DNA of 64,000 nucleotides from Halalkalibacillus sediminis (GCF_002844535.1 NZ_PJNH01000001.1:868001-932000); one strand, 5' to 3'. Counted from the stretch's first letter, positions 11,152 through 19,949 are shown. Numbers and translations are program-made. The notes: generated by a model from the letters alone, not told the origin.

Positions 11152-12276
11152 CTATTGCTTTTCTGCTTCATGTTTTTCAAAGTAAAGCTCACTAAAAGTT
11201 TCTGCCAAAATATCAAGACTTCGGTTCAATTCATCGAACGAATTTTCAAACCCACCAACCTCCACTAAAATGGCTCTTCCAGAAATGTCTTGATTGAAAA
11301 CACCATTCGTCGAAGAACCTTTCTTCACTTCAACCCCCCGACTTAAACCAGGGTATTTCTCTTGAAGTGCATTGTGTAAATCAACAGAGAATTCCATGTT
11401 CTTCTCATAATTTTCGTGCTCTCCACCAATTACGAACATCAACTTCCCAACTGATTGACCATCAATTTCTGTAGTAGTTATATTTCTTGGTTGGGCGTCG
11501 CGATGAATATCAATATAATAAGTTACCTCTTCATTTTGAGATTGCACTTCTTGAACTACTGGCCGTGAAATTTCATAAGATTGATGGTAAGCAAGTCCTT
11601 CCTGCTGCAACCTGTGATAGTAATCTGTTTGATCCGCATAGGATGGTATCCCATATGACTCAAATTCGTTTTTCAGATATTTGCTTAGTTTCATGACGTT
11701 TTCTGTTGTATGGAAAGATTCATTTGGCTTGGTTCCCTCAGGTAAGTGTGGAAGAAATCCTTCTCGGTTATGGGTCGTATAAATAAATATCGCTTCTTCA
11801 CTATATGGAGTCTTATTAGTACCTTCTGTTTTTTCATTTCCTTCTTCAAACAAATCCTCTGGTGGCGCCGATTCAATCGAGGTTGTCAAGTAGTTAGTAC
11901 CACTACCAGCAACGACAATCTGACTATTTGAACGTGGAAAATTCGGTAGTTCCTGTCCAAAAAGCAAACGCACATCTCTATAAGGTAAATTGGTAAGCAG
12001 TGGTAGTGCTATATCTGTAACTGATAAGACATCATCGTCATGATCAACCATGCCTGCAAAAACCGGCTGATCTAGTGTCATAAATAAAGAAAATGATTCA
12101 CCATCTACTTCATTGAACCAATGATTCCAAATGTTTGATGAAGCTTCATGAAATGGTTTAAATGAAAATAGTGGTGTTAAAAGAAGAAGTGCCAAAAAAA
12201 GCACCTGGAATATAAGGAAGGGATGTTTTTTCCATTTATTAAGTTGTCCCATATTGATTTTTAGTCTCGGTTTCAC
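11152..12276 (-). CDS. spoIIP: Stage II sporulation protein P (peptidoglycan hydrolase)
   Basis: Membrane-anchored amidase and endopeptidase that, with SpoIID and SpoIIM, thins the septal wall during engulfment. An N-terminal basic segment and one membrane helix (about residues 19-38) precede a linker and the catalytic domain. IYTTHNREGFLPHL and DIHRDAQPR contain the His and Glu/Asp zinc ligands of this amidase_3-type fold. The start is GTG 12276 with AGAGAGG 10 nt upstream. Its ribosome site can pair with sequence just after gpr. Length (374) is close to the B. subtilis protein. Confidence 0.93.
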   Translation of the reverse strand: MKPRLKINMGQLNKWKKHPFLIFQVLFLALLLLTPLFSFKPFHEASSNIWNHWFNEVDGESFSLFMTLDQPVFAGMVDHDDDVLSVTDIALPLLTNLPYRDVRLLFGQELPNFPRSNSQIVVAGSGTNYLTTSIESAPPEDLFEEGNEKTEGTNKTPYSEEAIFIYTTHNREGFLPHLPEGTKPNESFHTTENVMKLSKYLKNEFESYGIPSYADQTDYYHRLQQEGLAYHQSYEISRPVVQEVQSQNEEVTYYIDIHRDAQPRNITTTEIDGQSVGKLMFVIGGEHENYEKNMEFSVDLHNALQEKYPGLSRGVEVKKGSSTNGVFNQDISGRAILVEVGGFENSFDELNRSLDILAETFSELYFEKHEAEKQ

Positions 12277-12280
12277 AACA

Positions 12281-12331
12281 CTTCAACCTCTCTATTAAAG
12301 TTCTATTAAAACTCTATTCAGAGAGGTGAAG
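12281..12331 (-). other. Inverted repeat that can mask the spoIIP ribosome site
   Basis: CTTCACCTCTCT (12331-12320) and AGAGAGGTTGAAG (12293-12281) are complementary apart from one bulged or wobble position, with a 26-nt AT-rich loop. The 3' arm contains the spoIIP Shine-Dalgarno. In mRNA read through from gpr the site would be paired; a transcript starting inside the loop would leave it free. There is no T run, so it is not a typical terminator. Confidence 0.6.
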
Positions 12332-12353
12332 TGATAGAACCAATAAAAGATTT

Positions 12354-13448
12354 CTATCTGATATAATCTGAAGCATTTTCATTAGTGATTGATTGGTGAA
12401 GACCTTGGTTGATACCCGAGGCGATTATTTTACTCATATGAATAATTACGTCATCAACATCTTTTGGTGTGACCATCAAGTCATGACCGAGAGGACGTAG
12501 TACTTCTTGGATCAATTGTCTCTTTTCTTCAATTTCTAACATCCCTACAACACCTAGGAAGCGTTCACGAACTTCTTCATCTGGTAAATCCTCGTCAGTC
12601 AATTGCTTTTTTTCACCGAAAGACATTCCAGCGGGTACTAAAGATTTACTTGGTTGATCACCTGTTTCCAATTCTCGTCCGAAATGTTTCAGTAAGTAAT
12701 CAATTGTATCGCTAGTAATAGTTACTGCATCTACAACCGTAGGAATTCCTATAGAGAACACAGGAACTCCGAGCGTCTTCTCACTAACTTCTTTCCGGTC
12801 ATTACCTACCCCCGATCCGGGATGAATCCCTGCATCTGATAACTGGATTGTGGTATTCACACGATCAATCGAACGGGCTGCAAGAGCATCAATTACAATT
12901 AAGAAATCCGGGTTCAATTCTTTGACGATCCCATTAATCATATTGCTGGTTTCCATACCTGTTAACCCCATGACTCCAGGATTGAATGCAGAAACTGGGC
13001 GGAATCCTTCACCTACTACTCCCTCGTGATATTTAAATAAATGCGATGTAATGTATGCCTTTTTAACCGTATCAGGACCCAGTGCATCAGGAGTAACATA
13101 AGAGTTCCCAAGACCAACAACCAAACACCTTGCTCCTTCATTGACTTCATGGTACTTAAGTAAGCGATCGATTTCCTTTCCTAGTACAGATGCAACCTGA
13201 TTTTCAAATGTTTGATTCAATTCCCTCAACTTTAGAGATTCGATAGTGATATATTGTCCAGGGTTTTTACCAACCCGTTCGCTCCCCTGCTCGTTTATTT
13301 CTACACGCGTCAATTTGATATTTTCCTCTTCGTATTCCTTGATGATGATGCCATCCAGTTCATGCTTTTTATCAGGGTTTTCTTCAACAAACATTTCTTT
13401 TGCTTCAATTGCTAAATCCGTCCTTGGACTATACTCTTGTTTTTTCAA
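12354..13448 (-). CDS. gpr: Germination protease GPR
   Basis: Spore protease that degrades small acid-soluble proteins at germination; made as a zymogen in the forespore and autoprocessed. From TTG 13448, preceded by AAGGAGG 10 nt upstream, it is 364 residues and begins LKKQEYSPRTDLAIEAKE; the propeptide cleavage normally lies close to this RTDLA region. CLVVGLGNSYVTPDALGP and VIDALAARSIDRVNTTIQLSD are the conserved peptidase A25 core, with IHPGSGVGN next to it. The longer frame to 13526 has no ribosome site. A sigma-F/G-like promoter precedes it. It is divergent from rpsT. Confidence 0.93.
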   Translation of the reverse strand: MKKQEYSPRTDLAIEAKEMFVEENPDKKHELDGIIIKEYEEENIKLTRVEINEQGSERVGKNPGQYITIESLKLRELNQTFENQVASVLGKEIDRLLKYHEVNEGARCLVVGLGNSYVTPDALGPDTVKKAYITSHLFKYHEGVVGEGFRPVSAFNPGVMGLTGMETSNMINGIVKELNPDFLIVIDALAARSIDRVNTTIQLSDAGIHPGSGVGNDRKEVSEKTLGVPVFSIGIPTVVDAVTITSDTIDYLLKHFGRELETGDQPSKSLVPAGMSFGEKKQLTDEDLPDEEVRERFLGVVGMLEIEEKRQLIQEVLRPLGHDLMVTPKDVDDVIIHMSKIIASGINQGLHQSITNENASDYIR

Positions 13449-13472
13449 TTGATAACAACCTCCTTTTCGATT

Positions 13473-13501
13473 TATTGTCTCCGAATGATCATAAAATAAA
13501 C
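13473..13501 (-). promoter_or_regulatory. Candidate sigma-F/sigma-G forespore promoter of gpr
   Basis: GTTTA (13501-13497) and GGAGACAATA (13482-13473) with a 14-nt spacer. The -10 fits the sigma-F pattern GGnnAnAnTA at every fixed base, and the -35 fits GYWTA. The spacer is one base shorter than usual. B. subtilis gpr is known to be sigma-F/sigma-G dependent. The implied 5' leader is very short, about 18 nt. Confidence 0.55.
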
Positions 13502-13530
13502 GACAAGTTAAACAACTTGACATCAAACTA

Positions 13531-13559
13531 TTGAAAACTTCCTCAAGCTTTGGTAAAAT
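13531..13559 (+). promoter_or_regulatory. Sigma-A promoter of rpsT
   Basis: TTGAAA (13531-13536) and TAAAAT (13554-13559) with a 17-nt spacer, leaving a leader of about 58 nt before the rpsT start. Confidence 0.8.
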
Positions 13560-13624
13560 GACCCTTGTCCGTAAACAATCAATAAGAATTAATGGTGGAC
13601 ATTTTCATCAGGAGGTGAAGAGAA

Positions 13625-13885
13625 GTGGCAAATATCAAAAGTGCTAAAAAGCGTGTAGTGATTAACGAAAATAATCGCCTACGTAACCAAAAATATCGTT
13701 CCGACATGCGTTCTTCTATTAAGCGTGTGGAAAAAGCTGTACGTGATAACAATGTTGATCAAGCAAAAGAATCTTTGAAAACAGCATTAAGCAACATCGA
13801 CAAAGCAGTACAGAAAAACATCGTCCATTCAAACAATGGAGATCGTCATAAAAGCAAGTTGATGAAAAAAGTTAATCAACTATAA
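13625..13885 (+). CDS. rpsT: Small ribosomal subunit protein bS20
   Basis: Primary 16S rRNA-binding protein of the 30S subunit. The 86 residues are rich in Lys and Arg and begin (GTG start) with ANIKSAKKRV, the S20 signature; the C-terminus ends HKSKLMKKVNQL. AGGAGGTGA lies 8 nt before the GTG. It is transcribed alone between the divergent gpr and the convergent holA, and ends in a shared terminator region. The non-ATG start is common for rpsT and may help autogenous control. Confidence 0.97.
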   Translation: MANIKSAKKRVVINENNRLRNQKYRSDMRSSIKRVEKAVRDNNVDQAKESLKTALSNIDKAVQKNIVHSNNGDRHKSKLMKKVNQL

Positions 13886-13935
13886 AAAATAAGTAACAAA
13901 CGAGTGCCATTTTCAATAGATGGTGCTAGACAATT

Positions 13936-13962
13936 AAAAAACCCAATGTCATTAAGACATTG
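13936..13962 (-). terminator. Second holA-side intrinsic terminator
   Basis: CAATGTC-ATTAA-GACATTG hairpin (13944-13962), followed on the minus strand by GGTTTTTT. It has no T run on the plus strand, so it serves transcription arriving from holA. Confidence 0.65.
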
Positions 13963-13970
13963 AGCTTTAA

Positions 13971-14000
13971 AAAGATCCATCCAAGAATGGATCTTTTTTT
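13971..14000. terminator. Bidirectional terminator between rpsT and holA
   Basis: A 10-bp perfect stem AAAGATCCAT/ATGGATCTTT with a 6-nt loop, flanked by A and T runs on both sides. It can end rpsT on plus and holA on minus. It touches the holA stop codon. Confidence 0.85.
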
Positions 14001-15036
14001 AATTGTATTTTCTTTCCTGAATATGTTGAGACATATCTCTTACAAACATTTCTAATGCCAGCCACTTATCCATTTTCCCCGACTTCATGAATTCATCGAC
14101 TTTGATTGCCGAATGAATCATTTCTTTCAATACGCTTTCACTAAGTCTTCTTTCTCTTTTGAGAGCCATTTTTATTGCATATGGATGAGATTTTATTTGT
14201 TTAGCCATCTGTTGTTGTTGGTAACCTTTTTCTTTCAGTAATTTACATAGAAGTAATAGTCGAATCTGTGATGTCAAGAGTGCTAATAGAGCAATCGGTT
14301 CTTCGTTTTGTTTCTTCAATTCCTTTAATATTTGTAAAGCCTTCCCTAATTGTAATTCTACAATTGCATCCATCAAAGTAAATGAACTGGTTTCTGCATG
14401 TACACTTATTAATTCTTCTGCTCCCTCATATGTCACATGATCATTTTCAAAATATAATGCCAACTTTTCAAGCTCATGATCTAAAGCATCCAGATGCTCT
14501 CCTACTCTTTCTAAAAGAAGTTCAATTACAGAACCTGATAAGTCCAATCCCTTATCCTTGGCCAAATATGTAATCATTGATTGCATATCCTGAACCTTTG
14601 GTGGTGAACAATCAATAGTCGTACATTTATTTTTTAGTACTTTAACGATCTTTTTTCTCTGGTCTAACTTTTCGTAAGGAGCAATTATAACAGTGGTGCT
14701 GAATTCAACCGGGTGTTCCACAAAATCCTGTAAGACCTCAACTTGATGGTCGAGCTCTTCTTTTTTTGCTTGTCCAGTCAAAAAACTTGCTCGATTAATT
14801 ATAGTCAATTTATGTTCAGTAAACATCGGGAAAGTTTCAGCATCGTGAATTGCTTCTTGAACAACAGTACTTTCCATGTCATATGTATTCTTATCAAAGT
14901 CCTCATATTTTTTCTTCAATAAGTCTTCAATTTGACCAATGACTTGTTGTATGAAATAAGATTCTTCTCCATATAATAAATAGATAGGAGCTATATCGGT
15001 ATCTTTTACTGAGCTCACCCATTGTTGTGCATGCAA
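13999..15036 (-). CDS. holA: DNA polymerase III subunit delta (clamp loader)
   Basis: Wrench subunit of the clamp loader that opens the beta clamp. The 345 residues match B. subtilis YqeN. The N-terminal AAA+-like domain has IYLLYGEESYFIQQVI in the degenerate nucleotide-site region without a true P-loop, as expected for delta. The C-terminal collar domain contains LLALLTSQIRLLLLCKLLKEKGY and HPYAIKMALKRER. The start is a TTG at 15036 with AAGGAGTGA upstream; an ATG two codons in is possible. It lies between rpsT and the com genes as in B. subtilis. Confidence 0.93.
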   Translation of the reverse strand: MHAQQWVSSVKDTDIAPIYLLYGEESYFIQQVIGQIEDLLKKKYEDFDKNTYDMESTVVQEAIHDAETFPMFTEHKLTIINRASFLTGQAKKEELDHQVEVLQDFVEHPVEFSTTVIIAPYEKLDQRKKIVKVLKNKCTTIDCSPPKVQDMQSMITYLAKDKGLDLSGSVIELLLERVGEHLDALDHELEKLALYFENDHVTYEGAEELISVHAETSSFTLMDAIVELQLGKALQILKELKKQNEEPIALLALLTSQIRLLLLCKLLKEKGYQQQQMAKQIKSHPYAIKMALKRERRLSESVLKEMIHSAIKVDEFMKSGKMDKWLALEMFVRDMSQHIQERKYN

Positions 15037-15134
15037 ATAAATTCACTCCTTTTCATCCTATAGTTGAATTTTATACGTTACATCAAATGAAATAAAGAGG
15101 GAATAAATAATTATTCCCCCAATATCTATATAAA

Positions 15135-15172
15135 CGTTGGAGACAAGCTCCCGGAAAGCTTTGCCTTCAACG
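15135..15172. repeat. Degenerate fragment of the long-hairpin intergenic repeat
   Basis: An imperfect palindrome with CGTTG/CAACG ends and an inner AAGCT/AGCTT pairing. Its right half (GGAAAGC, GCCTTCAA, CGA) aligns with the right arm of the repeat at 40869-41081. The rest of the 293-nt gap between holA and yqzM (15037-15329) is AT-rich. It holds one further inverted repeat, GGGAATAA/TTATTCCC near 15100, and no gene that I can support. Confidence 0.45.
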
Positions 15173-15329
15173 AAGTTTGGTGCTATACTTATTTTGTGTA
15201 TTATTGGTTAAATTATTGCTGTTAAGTCTTGTCAAACTTCAAATTTCTACAACTTTTTGAATTCACATAAAAAATATAGATTTTTTATATGTATTCATTT
15301 ATACTGTACTTATCGTAGGAGGGATGATC

Positions 15330-15464
15330 GTGAACGAATTTGAAAAAGATGTACAATCTAAGACAAACGATGTTGTTGATTCCTTAAAAGGTTTTACTTT
15401 TTCGTTTTTATTCTTTCTCATTATTTTCTTTATCGGAACAACAATGAAAATCATCGGTTCGTAA
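15330..15464 (+). CDS. yqzM: YqzM family small membrane protein
   Basis: A 44-residue protein beginning (GTG start) NEFEKDVQSKTND, which resembles B. subtilis YqzM, and containing one membrane helix (about residues 20-38, phenylalanine-rich). AGGAGGG lies 6 nt before GTG 15330; an in-frame ATG at 15324 overlaps that ribosome site and is rejected. B. subtilis yqzM sits at the same place, between holA and comEC, on the opposite strand to both. Function is unknown. It is followed by its own terminator. Confidence 0.8.
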   Translation: MNEFEKDVQSKTNDVVDSLKGFTFSFLFFLIIFFIGTTMKIIGS

Positions 15465-15487
15465 ACCAAATATAACAAATGCCTAGG

Positions 15488-15512
15488 GAGACTGTTGTTC
15501 AGTCTCTTTTTT
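15488..15512 (+). terminator. Intrinsic terminator of yqzM
   Basis: GAGACTG-TTGTT-CAGTCTC followed by six T on the plus strand. No T run on the minus strand, so it does not obviously serve comEC. Confidence 0.85.
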
Positions 15513-15525
15513 AGTTTACTTTATA

Positions 15526-17748
15526 CTATGGCAAGTAAGGCTTAATCGTACCTTGTCCCTTATACAGTTCCACTTCTATCGCTCCCATCTGGTCGGTTCT
15601 CCAAACATGTACACCATTCTTTTGAAGCCTTTCAAGAACTACAGGGTGCGGGTGACCATAAAGGTTATTCTGACCGACAGAGATGAGAGAATGATTCGCT
15701 GATAAGTGGTCCAACCATGCAGAATGTGTAGACGTTAAACTTCCATGGTGAGCCACTTGGAACACATCAGGCTTCAACCACGGATACTGATTGATTAGTT
15801 GAAGCTCGACTTCTTCACTGATGTCCCCCGTCAATAAAACTTCGCTCCCATTGGATTGAAATAAAAGTACTAAAGAATGATCATTTTCATCTTTTAAATT
15901 TGAAGAGTGATTTGGCCATAGCACCCTTATCTTTGATTCCCCAAAAGAAATTTCATCACCCTGCTGTAATTTATGAAATGATCCTTTCAATACATAGTCC
16001 ACTTCCTCAGTAGAAGAAAATATATTGTAAGGATTGAACGCGCTAATGAGATCTGGCGCAGCTCCGTTATGGTCATTATCTTGGTGAGTGATAAAAAGAG
16101 CGTCAATTGTTTTAATTCCATTCGACCACAAGTATGGTTTAATTACTTTATCGTAATTAACTGAAGTATGATCATCTTCACTAAATGAAAGCTTTTCCCC
16201 GGCGTCTATCATGACAATGCCTGAGCGATTCGGAAATTCAACGACATATGAGTCAGCTTGTCCTAAGTCCAACATCGTAATTTTGAAGGATTTATCCAAC
16301 CACGGAAGATACTGATTCCCCAAAATCACCATAATACTTAAAACACCGGCAAAGCAGGCTATTCTCCTTTTATTCAAATCCCAAAATATGAACATCGACA
16401 GTAAAGAAACATAGAAAATTATTGTTACTTCAATAGGTAAACTTCCTACAACCCAAAAAAACCATGATTTCGCATCAATCTTCATGAATGCATTAATTAC
16501 ATTCCCATGTAAAGTTACAAATGCCCAGTCAAAGAAGTCAGTCAACTCTTTTGGCAAAAATGAAACCAAAAATAATAAAAGATTGAACGGAATAATCAGC
16601 AAGGTAAAGTATGGAATCAGTACTAAATTGGCGATAGCTGATAAGGAATTAGTGTAATAAAAATATTGAAATTGTAAGGGAAGGATAATCAACTGGCTGA
16701 TCAATGAAATTCTTAGTGACATCCATATCCAATGAGATTGAATCAAAAAATTTTTGGATAAAATTAAAGCGATCGTTACTAGGAAAGAAAACTGAAAAGA
16801 CATTTGGAAAATTAAATAGCGGTCGACAATAAGAATAGCAATCATGACAATGAACACTATGTCGATTGTGAGTGTTTTTTTGTTAATATAGCTGGATAAG
16901 ATCAAGAAGATTGCCATTAACGAGGCTCGTATTACAGGGGGCTGAGTTCCGGCTAAAATGATATAAACCGGCAGGAACATTAGGAGAATCAGTTTTATTT
17001 GGTGAGTACTCAACCTTAATACGTATTGTGAAAAAGCATAAATAATAGCAATGATTAAACCTACATGAAGTCCTGATATTGCGAGGATATGTGAGAGATT
17101 CCAAAGACGAAAATGATCAATCGTTTCTTTATGAATCAAAGATTGATCACCTAATAGTAATGCATTCATCCATGAATATGTTTCTGATGAATACGTATTC
17201 TCTAGATGATATTTAATCCGCTCTCTCAATTCAAAAACATAAGACATTCCTGAGCGGTCGGAACAATGTGAAACATTAAAGTCATATGATAATCCGCTGA
17301 TGGCCTTTTTGACCAAATACTCACGGTAATCAAACTGACCTGGATTCGTTGCTGGTTTAGGAGGCTTCAATAAGGCATCAATTGTGCATGTGGCGCCATG
17401 TACCAACTTAGGTAGTTCATTTACTTGATCGGAATAGAATATGAAAACTTCTCCTGTACTAATCTTTTTGGCTTTGAATTCTAAAGTTTCATCAGATCTA
17501 GTGGGATTTGTGGTGATGACGAACGTCTCATTAACTGATCGATCTTCCTTAATTGGCGTAGTTGTCATGGTAGAGGAAATGTAGAGAGAGGATATAAAGA
17601 AGCAAAATGATAGCAGAAAAATCCACGGCTTCTTAATTAACAGTTGAATAAACAACAGATACCAACCAATGATTGCAAGCCAGGCAATACCATCAGGAAG
17701 GTATCCGCATAAAAAACAAACCGCAACAAAAAACCATCGACCCTTCAA
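15526..17748 (-). CDS. comEC: Competence DNA channel protein ComEC/Rec2
   Basis: Polytopic membrane channel through which one DNA strand enters the cell during transformation. The 740 residues contain an N-terminal helix pair, an OB-like extracellular segment (about 70-160), the Competence membrane domain (about 195-470) and a C-terminal metallo-beta-lactamase domain with THQDNDHNGAA and VAHHGS metal motifs, proposed to degrade the non-transforming strand. It is last in the comEA-comEB-comEC operon and intact, so DNA uptake may be possible. Confidence 0.95.
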   Translation of the reverse strand: MKGRWFFVAVCFLCGYLPDGIAWLAIIGWYLLFIQLLIKKPWIFLLSFCFFISSLYISSTMTTTPIKEDRSVNETFVITTNPTRSDETLEFKAKKISTGEVFIFYSDQVNELPKLVHGATCTIDALLKPPKPATNPGQFDYREYLVKKAISGLSYDFNVSHCSDRSGMSYVFELRERIKYHLENTYSSETYSWMNALLLGDQSLIHKETIDHFRLWNLSHILAISGLHVGLIIAIIYAFSQYVLRLSTHQIKLILLMFLPVYIILAGTQPPVIRASLMAIFLILSSYINKKTLTIDIVFIVMIAILIVDRYLIFQMSFQFSFLVTIALILSKNFLIQSHWIWMSLRISLISQLIILPLQFQYFYYTNSLSAIANLVLIPYFTLLIIPFNLLLFLVSFLPKELTDFFDWAFVTLHGNVINAFMKIDAKSWFFWVVGSLPIEVTIIFYVSLLSMFIFWDLNKRRIACFAGVLSIMVILGNQYLPWLDKSFKITMLDLGQADSYVVEFPNRSGIVMIDAGEKLSFSEDDHTSVNYDKVIKPYLWSNGIKTIDALFITHQDNDHNGAAPDLISAFNPYNIFSSTEEVDYVLKGSFHKLQQGDEISFGESKIRVLWPNHSSNLKDENDHSLVLLFQSNGSEVLLTGDISEEVELQLINQYPWLKPDVFQVAHHGSLTSTHSAWLDHLSANHSLISVGQNNLYGHPHPVVLERLQKNGVHVWRTDQMGAIEVELYKGQGTIKPYLP

Positions 17749-17758
17749 ATCGCTAACC

Positions 17759-18328
17759 TCATTCTAATGAAGTAAATAACGAACTTGCTTCTTCCTTCAA
17801 TCGCTTAACTTCTTGCTCTTCTACACCATTTTCCTCTAATTTATGTAACAAGGAAGAAATAAAATAATATTTATCTTTTGTTTTTGTATCAATATTCAAG
17901 TAATTTACTTCTACTTGCTGAATTTCAACACCTGCATCCTCGAACAATTCAAGGGCATAAGGGTGATTTTTATAATCTGTAGCATAAAACAATTTTTTAA
18001 TTCCACTTTGAATGATGGTCTTACAACAATTCAAGCATGGAAAATGTGTGACATACATTTCGGCACCCTTCGTAGGAACACCAAACTTAGCACATTGCAA
18101 AATAGCGTTCACTTCTGCGTGGATAGTTCTCACGCAATGTCCATCTATAATTTTACAACCGTCATCAATACAATGAACACTTCCTGATACGCTTCCGTTG
18201 TACCCGCCAGCAATCACTCTTTTTTCTCGGACGATTGTTGCTCCCACAGCTAAACGTTCACAAGTACTTCTGAGCGCCAACAAATGGCTTTGAGACATAA
18301 AATATTGATTCCATGAGATTCTTTCCAT
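17759..18328 (-). CDS. comEB: ComEB, dCMP deaminase family protein
   Basis: Zinc-dependent deoxycytidylate deaminase; it lies in the competence operon but is dispensable for transformation in B. subtilis. The active site HAEVNAIL (zinc His and proton-shuttle Glu) and PCLNCCKTI (two zinc Cys) are both present. The N-terminus RISWNQYFMSQSHLLALRSTCER is typical of dCMP deaminases. The 189-residue length matches the B. subtilis protein. It lies 60 nt after comEA and 10 nt before comEC. Confidence 0.93.
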   Translation of the reverse strand: MERISWNQYFMSQSHLLALRSTCERLAVGATIVREKRVIAGGYNGSVSGSVHCIDDGCKIIDGHCVRTIHAEVNAILQCAKFGVPTKGAEMYVTHFPCLNCCKTIIQSGIKKLFYATDYKNHPYALELFEDAGVEIQQVEVNYLNIDTKTKDKYYFISSLLHKLEENGVEEQEVKRLKEEASSLFTSLE

Positions 18329-18388
18329 TAAAACGACCTCCCTACTTTATATCAATACTATAAGAGGTGCATAGGCCCGTCAATACAC

Positions 18389-18976
18389 TTAATGAACTAT
18401 AATCAGTTCTCTTAATTTATCTAAGGTCTTTTCACCTATTCCGCTGATCTCTAATAGATCTTCCACTTGCCTAAAAGGTCCATTCTCCTCCCTGTATTGA
18501 ATGATCTGTTGTGCTTTTTGTTCCCCTATCCCCGGTAGAGAAGTCAAGTCATTTAAACTAGCTTGATTAATCCTAATCCGGTCATCATGTCCCTTAGCTT
18601 GATTTAAAACGCTGTTTTCTTTGTTCGGTACTATAACAACCATTTCATCGTAAAGCTTTTGTGCTAAATTAACTGAGTAAGAGTCTGCACCTTCAGACAA
18701 CCCACCAGCAGTAGCAATCACATCCTTTACTCGATCACCCTCTTCCATTTCATAAACTCCAGGTTCTCTCACTTCACCTTTGACGTCTACAACGAGTTTA
18801 GTTGATATCTCTTCTTGTTCAACCTCAGAGGATCTATTCTCCTCTAGAGCATCTTCAGAAGCAAAGCTTTCTATAACTATTCCTTCCTCTTTCTCATTTG
18901 ATAAATAAAAAATAGCAATGAATATTAAGATTACAGAACTCACGATAAAAACGAGCCACTTTGGTTGTATTGGCAT
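18389..18976 (-). CDS. comEA: Competence DNA receptor ComEA
   Basis: Membrane-anchored DNA-binding protein on the outer face of the membrane. One N-terminal helix (about residues 8-25) is followed by an acidic, low-complexity linker. A SLBB-like domain (about 63-115, VVDVKGEVREPGVYEM) precedes a C-terminal helix-hairpin-helix pair (about 132-195) with SLPGIGEQKAQQII and ISGIGEKTLDKLREL. All parts are intact in 195 residues. It starts divergently from comER across 66 nt, where one near-match to the ComK box pattern AAAA-N5-TTTT is visible at 19007-19019. Confidence 0.94.
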   Translation of the reverse strand: MPIQPKWLVFIVSSVILIFIAIFYLSNEKEEGIVIESFASEDALEENRSSEVEQEEISTKLVVDVKGEVREPGVYEMEEGDRVKDVIATAGGLSEGADSYSVNLAQKLYDEMVVIVPNKENSVLNQAKGHDDRIRINQASLNDLTSLPGIGEQKAQQIIQYREENGPFRQVEDLLEISGIGEKTLDKLRELIIVH

Positions 18977-19042
18977 GATTCATTCCTACTTTCATATACA
19001 TATTAGAAAAGGAAACTTTGATTTTTTTGAGGAGGACATTTA

Positions 19043-19879
19043 ATGAAATGGGGAATAATCGGAACTGGTAATATGGGGAAAGTATGGTTGCATGCACTCA
19101 GTTCGAGCAAATCAGTTTCAGAAAAGAACATTTTTCTATATAATCGCAGTTTTCTAAAAGCCTACGAACTCAAAAATGACTATCCTGATGTACATATTGT
19201 GCAAGCGATGGATACTGTAATCCGCGAATGTGACATCATACTTTTGTGTGCGAAACCAAAAGATATTATCGATATAGCAAAAAAACTTAAGGATAAAATT
19301 AATGAAGACCAATGCGTCATCTCCATTACAAGCTCTATACTCGTAGACCAGTTAGGTGCTATCCTCCATCATAATACCGCTAGGATTATCCCTAGTATTA
19401 CAAATCGCGCCTTAAGTGGAGCGACTCTCGTTACATTCAATGAAAATATGGATGACGGGTTCAAAGAAATATTATGGGATTGTTGTTCAGAGTTTTCTAC
19501 TCCGATCGAGATAAGTGATGAGCATGTCAGAATCAGTTCAGACATCGTATCTTGTGGTCCTGCTTTTATAAGTTTTATTCTTGAATCCATGATCGAAGCA
19601 GCTGTAAAACAAACTGGTTTACCAAAAGAAGAAGCATCTAAAATGGCTGAGACAATGATTATCGGTTACGGAAAATTACTAGATGAAAACATATACACAT
19701 TTTCAACACTAAAAGAGAAAGTGATGGTAAAAGGTGGTATTACCGGGGAAGGCATGAAAGCGCTAGAGGGTACGTTTCAGAATATATTCGAACCAGTATT
19801 TGAATCAACCCACTTAAAGTTCGATTCCGAAAAAAAGATCATTGGTGAAATGGTTCAGAAAATTCATTCTGAATCTTAA
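19043..19879 (+). CDS. comER: ComER, pyrroline-5-carboxylate reductase-like protein
   Basis: A 278-residue member of the P5C reductase family, with a Rossmann NAD(P)-binding start (MKWGIIGTGNMGKVW) and the C-terminal dimerisation motif VMVKGGITGEGMKAL. In B. subtilis this gene is divergent from comEA, is not needed for transformation and has been linked to sporulation and biofilm entry; whether it reduces P5C is uncertain. GAGGAGG precedes ATG 19043. It ends in a terminator shared with yqeM. Confidence 0.9.
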   Translation: MKWGIIGTGNMGKVWLHALSSSKSVSEKNIFLYNRSFLKAYELKNDYPDVHIVQAMDTVIRECDIILLCAKPKDIIDIAKKLKDKINEDQCVISITSSILVDQLGAILHHNTARIIPSITNRALSGATLVTFNENMDDGFKEILWDCCSEFSTPIEISDEHVRISSDIVSCGPAFISFILESMIEAAVKQTGLPKEEASKMAETMIIGYGKLLDENIYTFSTLKEKVMVKGGITGEGMKALEGTFQNIFEPVFESTHLKFDSEKKIIGEMVQKIHSES

Positions 19880-19907
19880 TAATATAATTTTACTGCTAAT
19901 CTATAAA

Positions 19908-19949
19908 AAATCAAGCAAAAGCTCATTACTGTAAGCCTTTGCTTGATTT
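19908..19949. terminator. Bidirectional terminator between comER and yqeM
   Basis: A stem of about 15 bp (19908-19923 with 19934-19949, one bulge), with TTATTTTTG after it on plus and TTTTTTATAG after it on minus. It overlaps the yqeM stop codon. Confidence 0.85.

Noticed and set aside
15095-15115. GGGAATAA/TTATTCCC hairpin as a terminator
   Set aside because: No T run on either strand and no gene ending near it.
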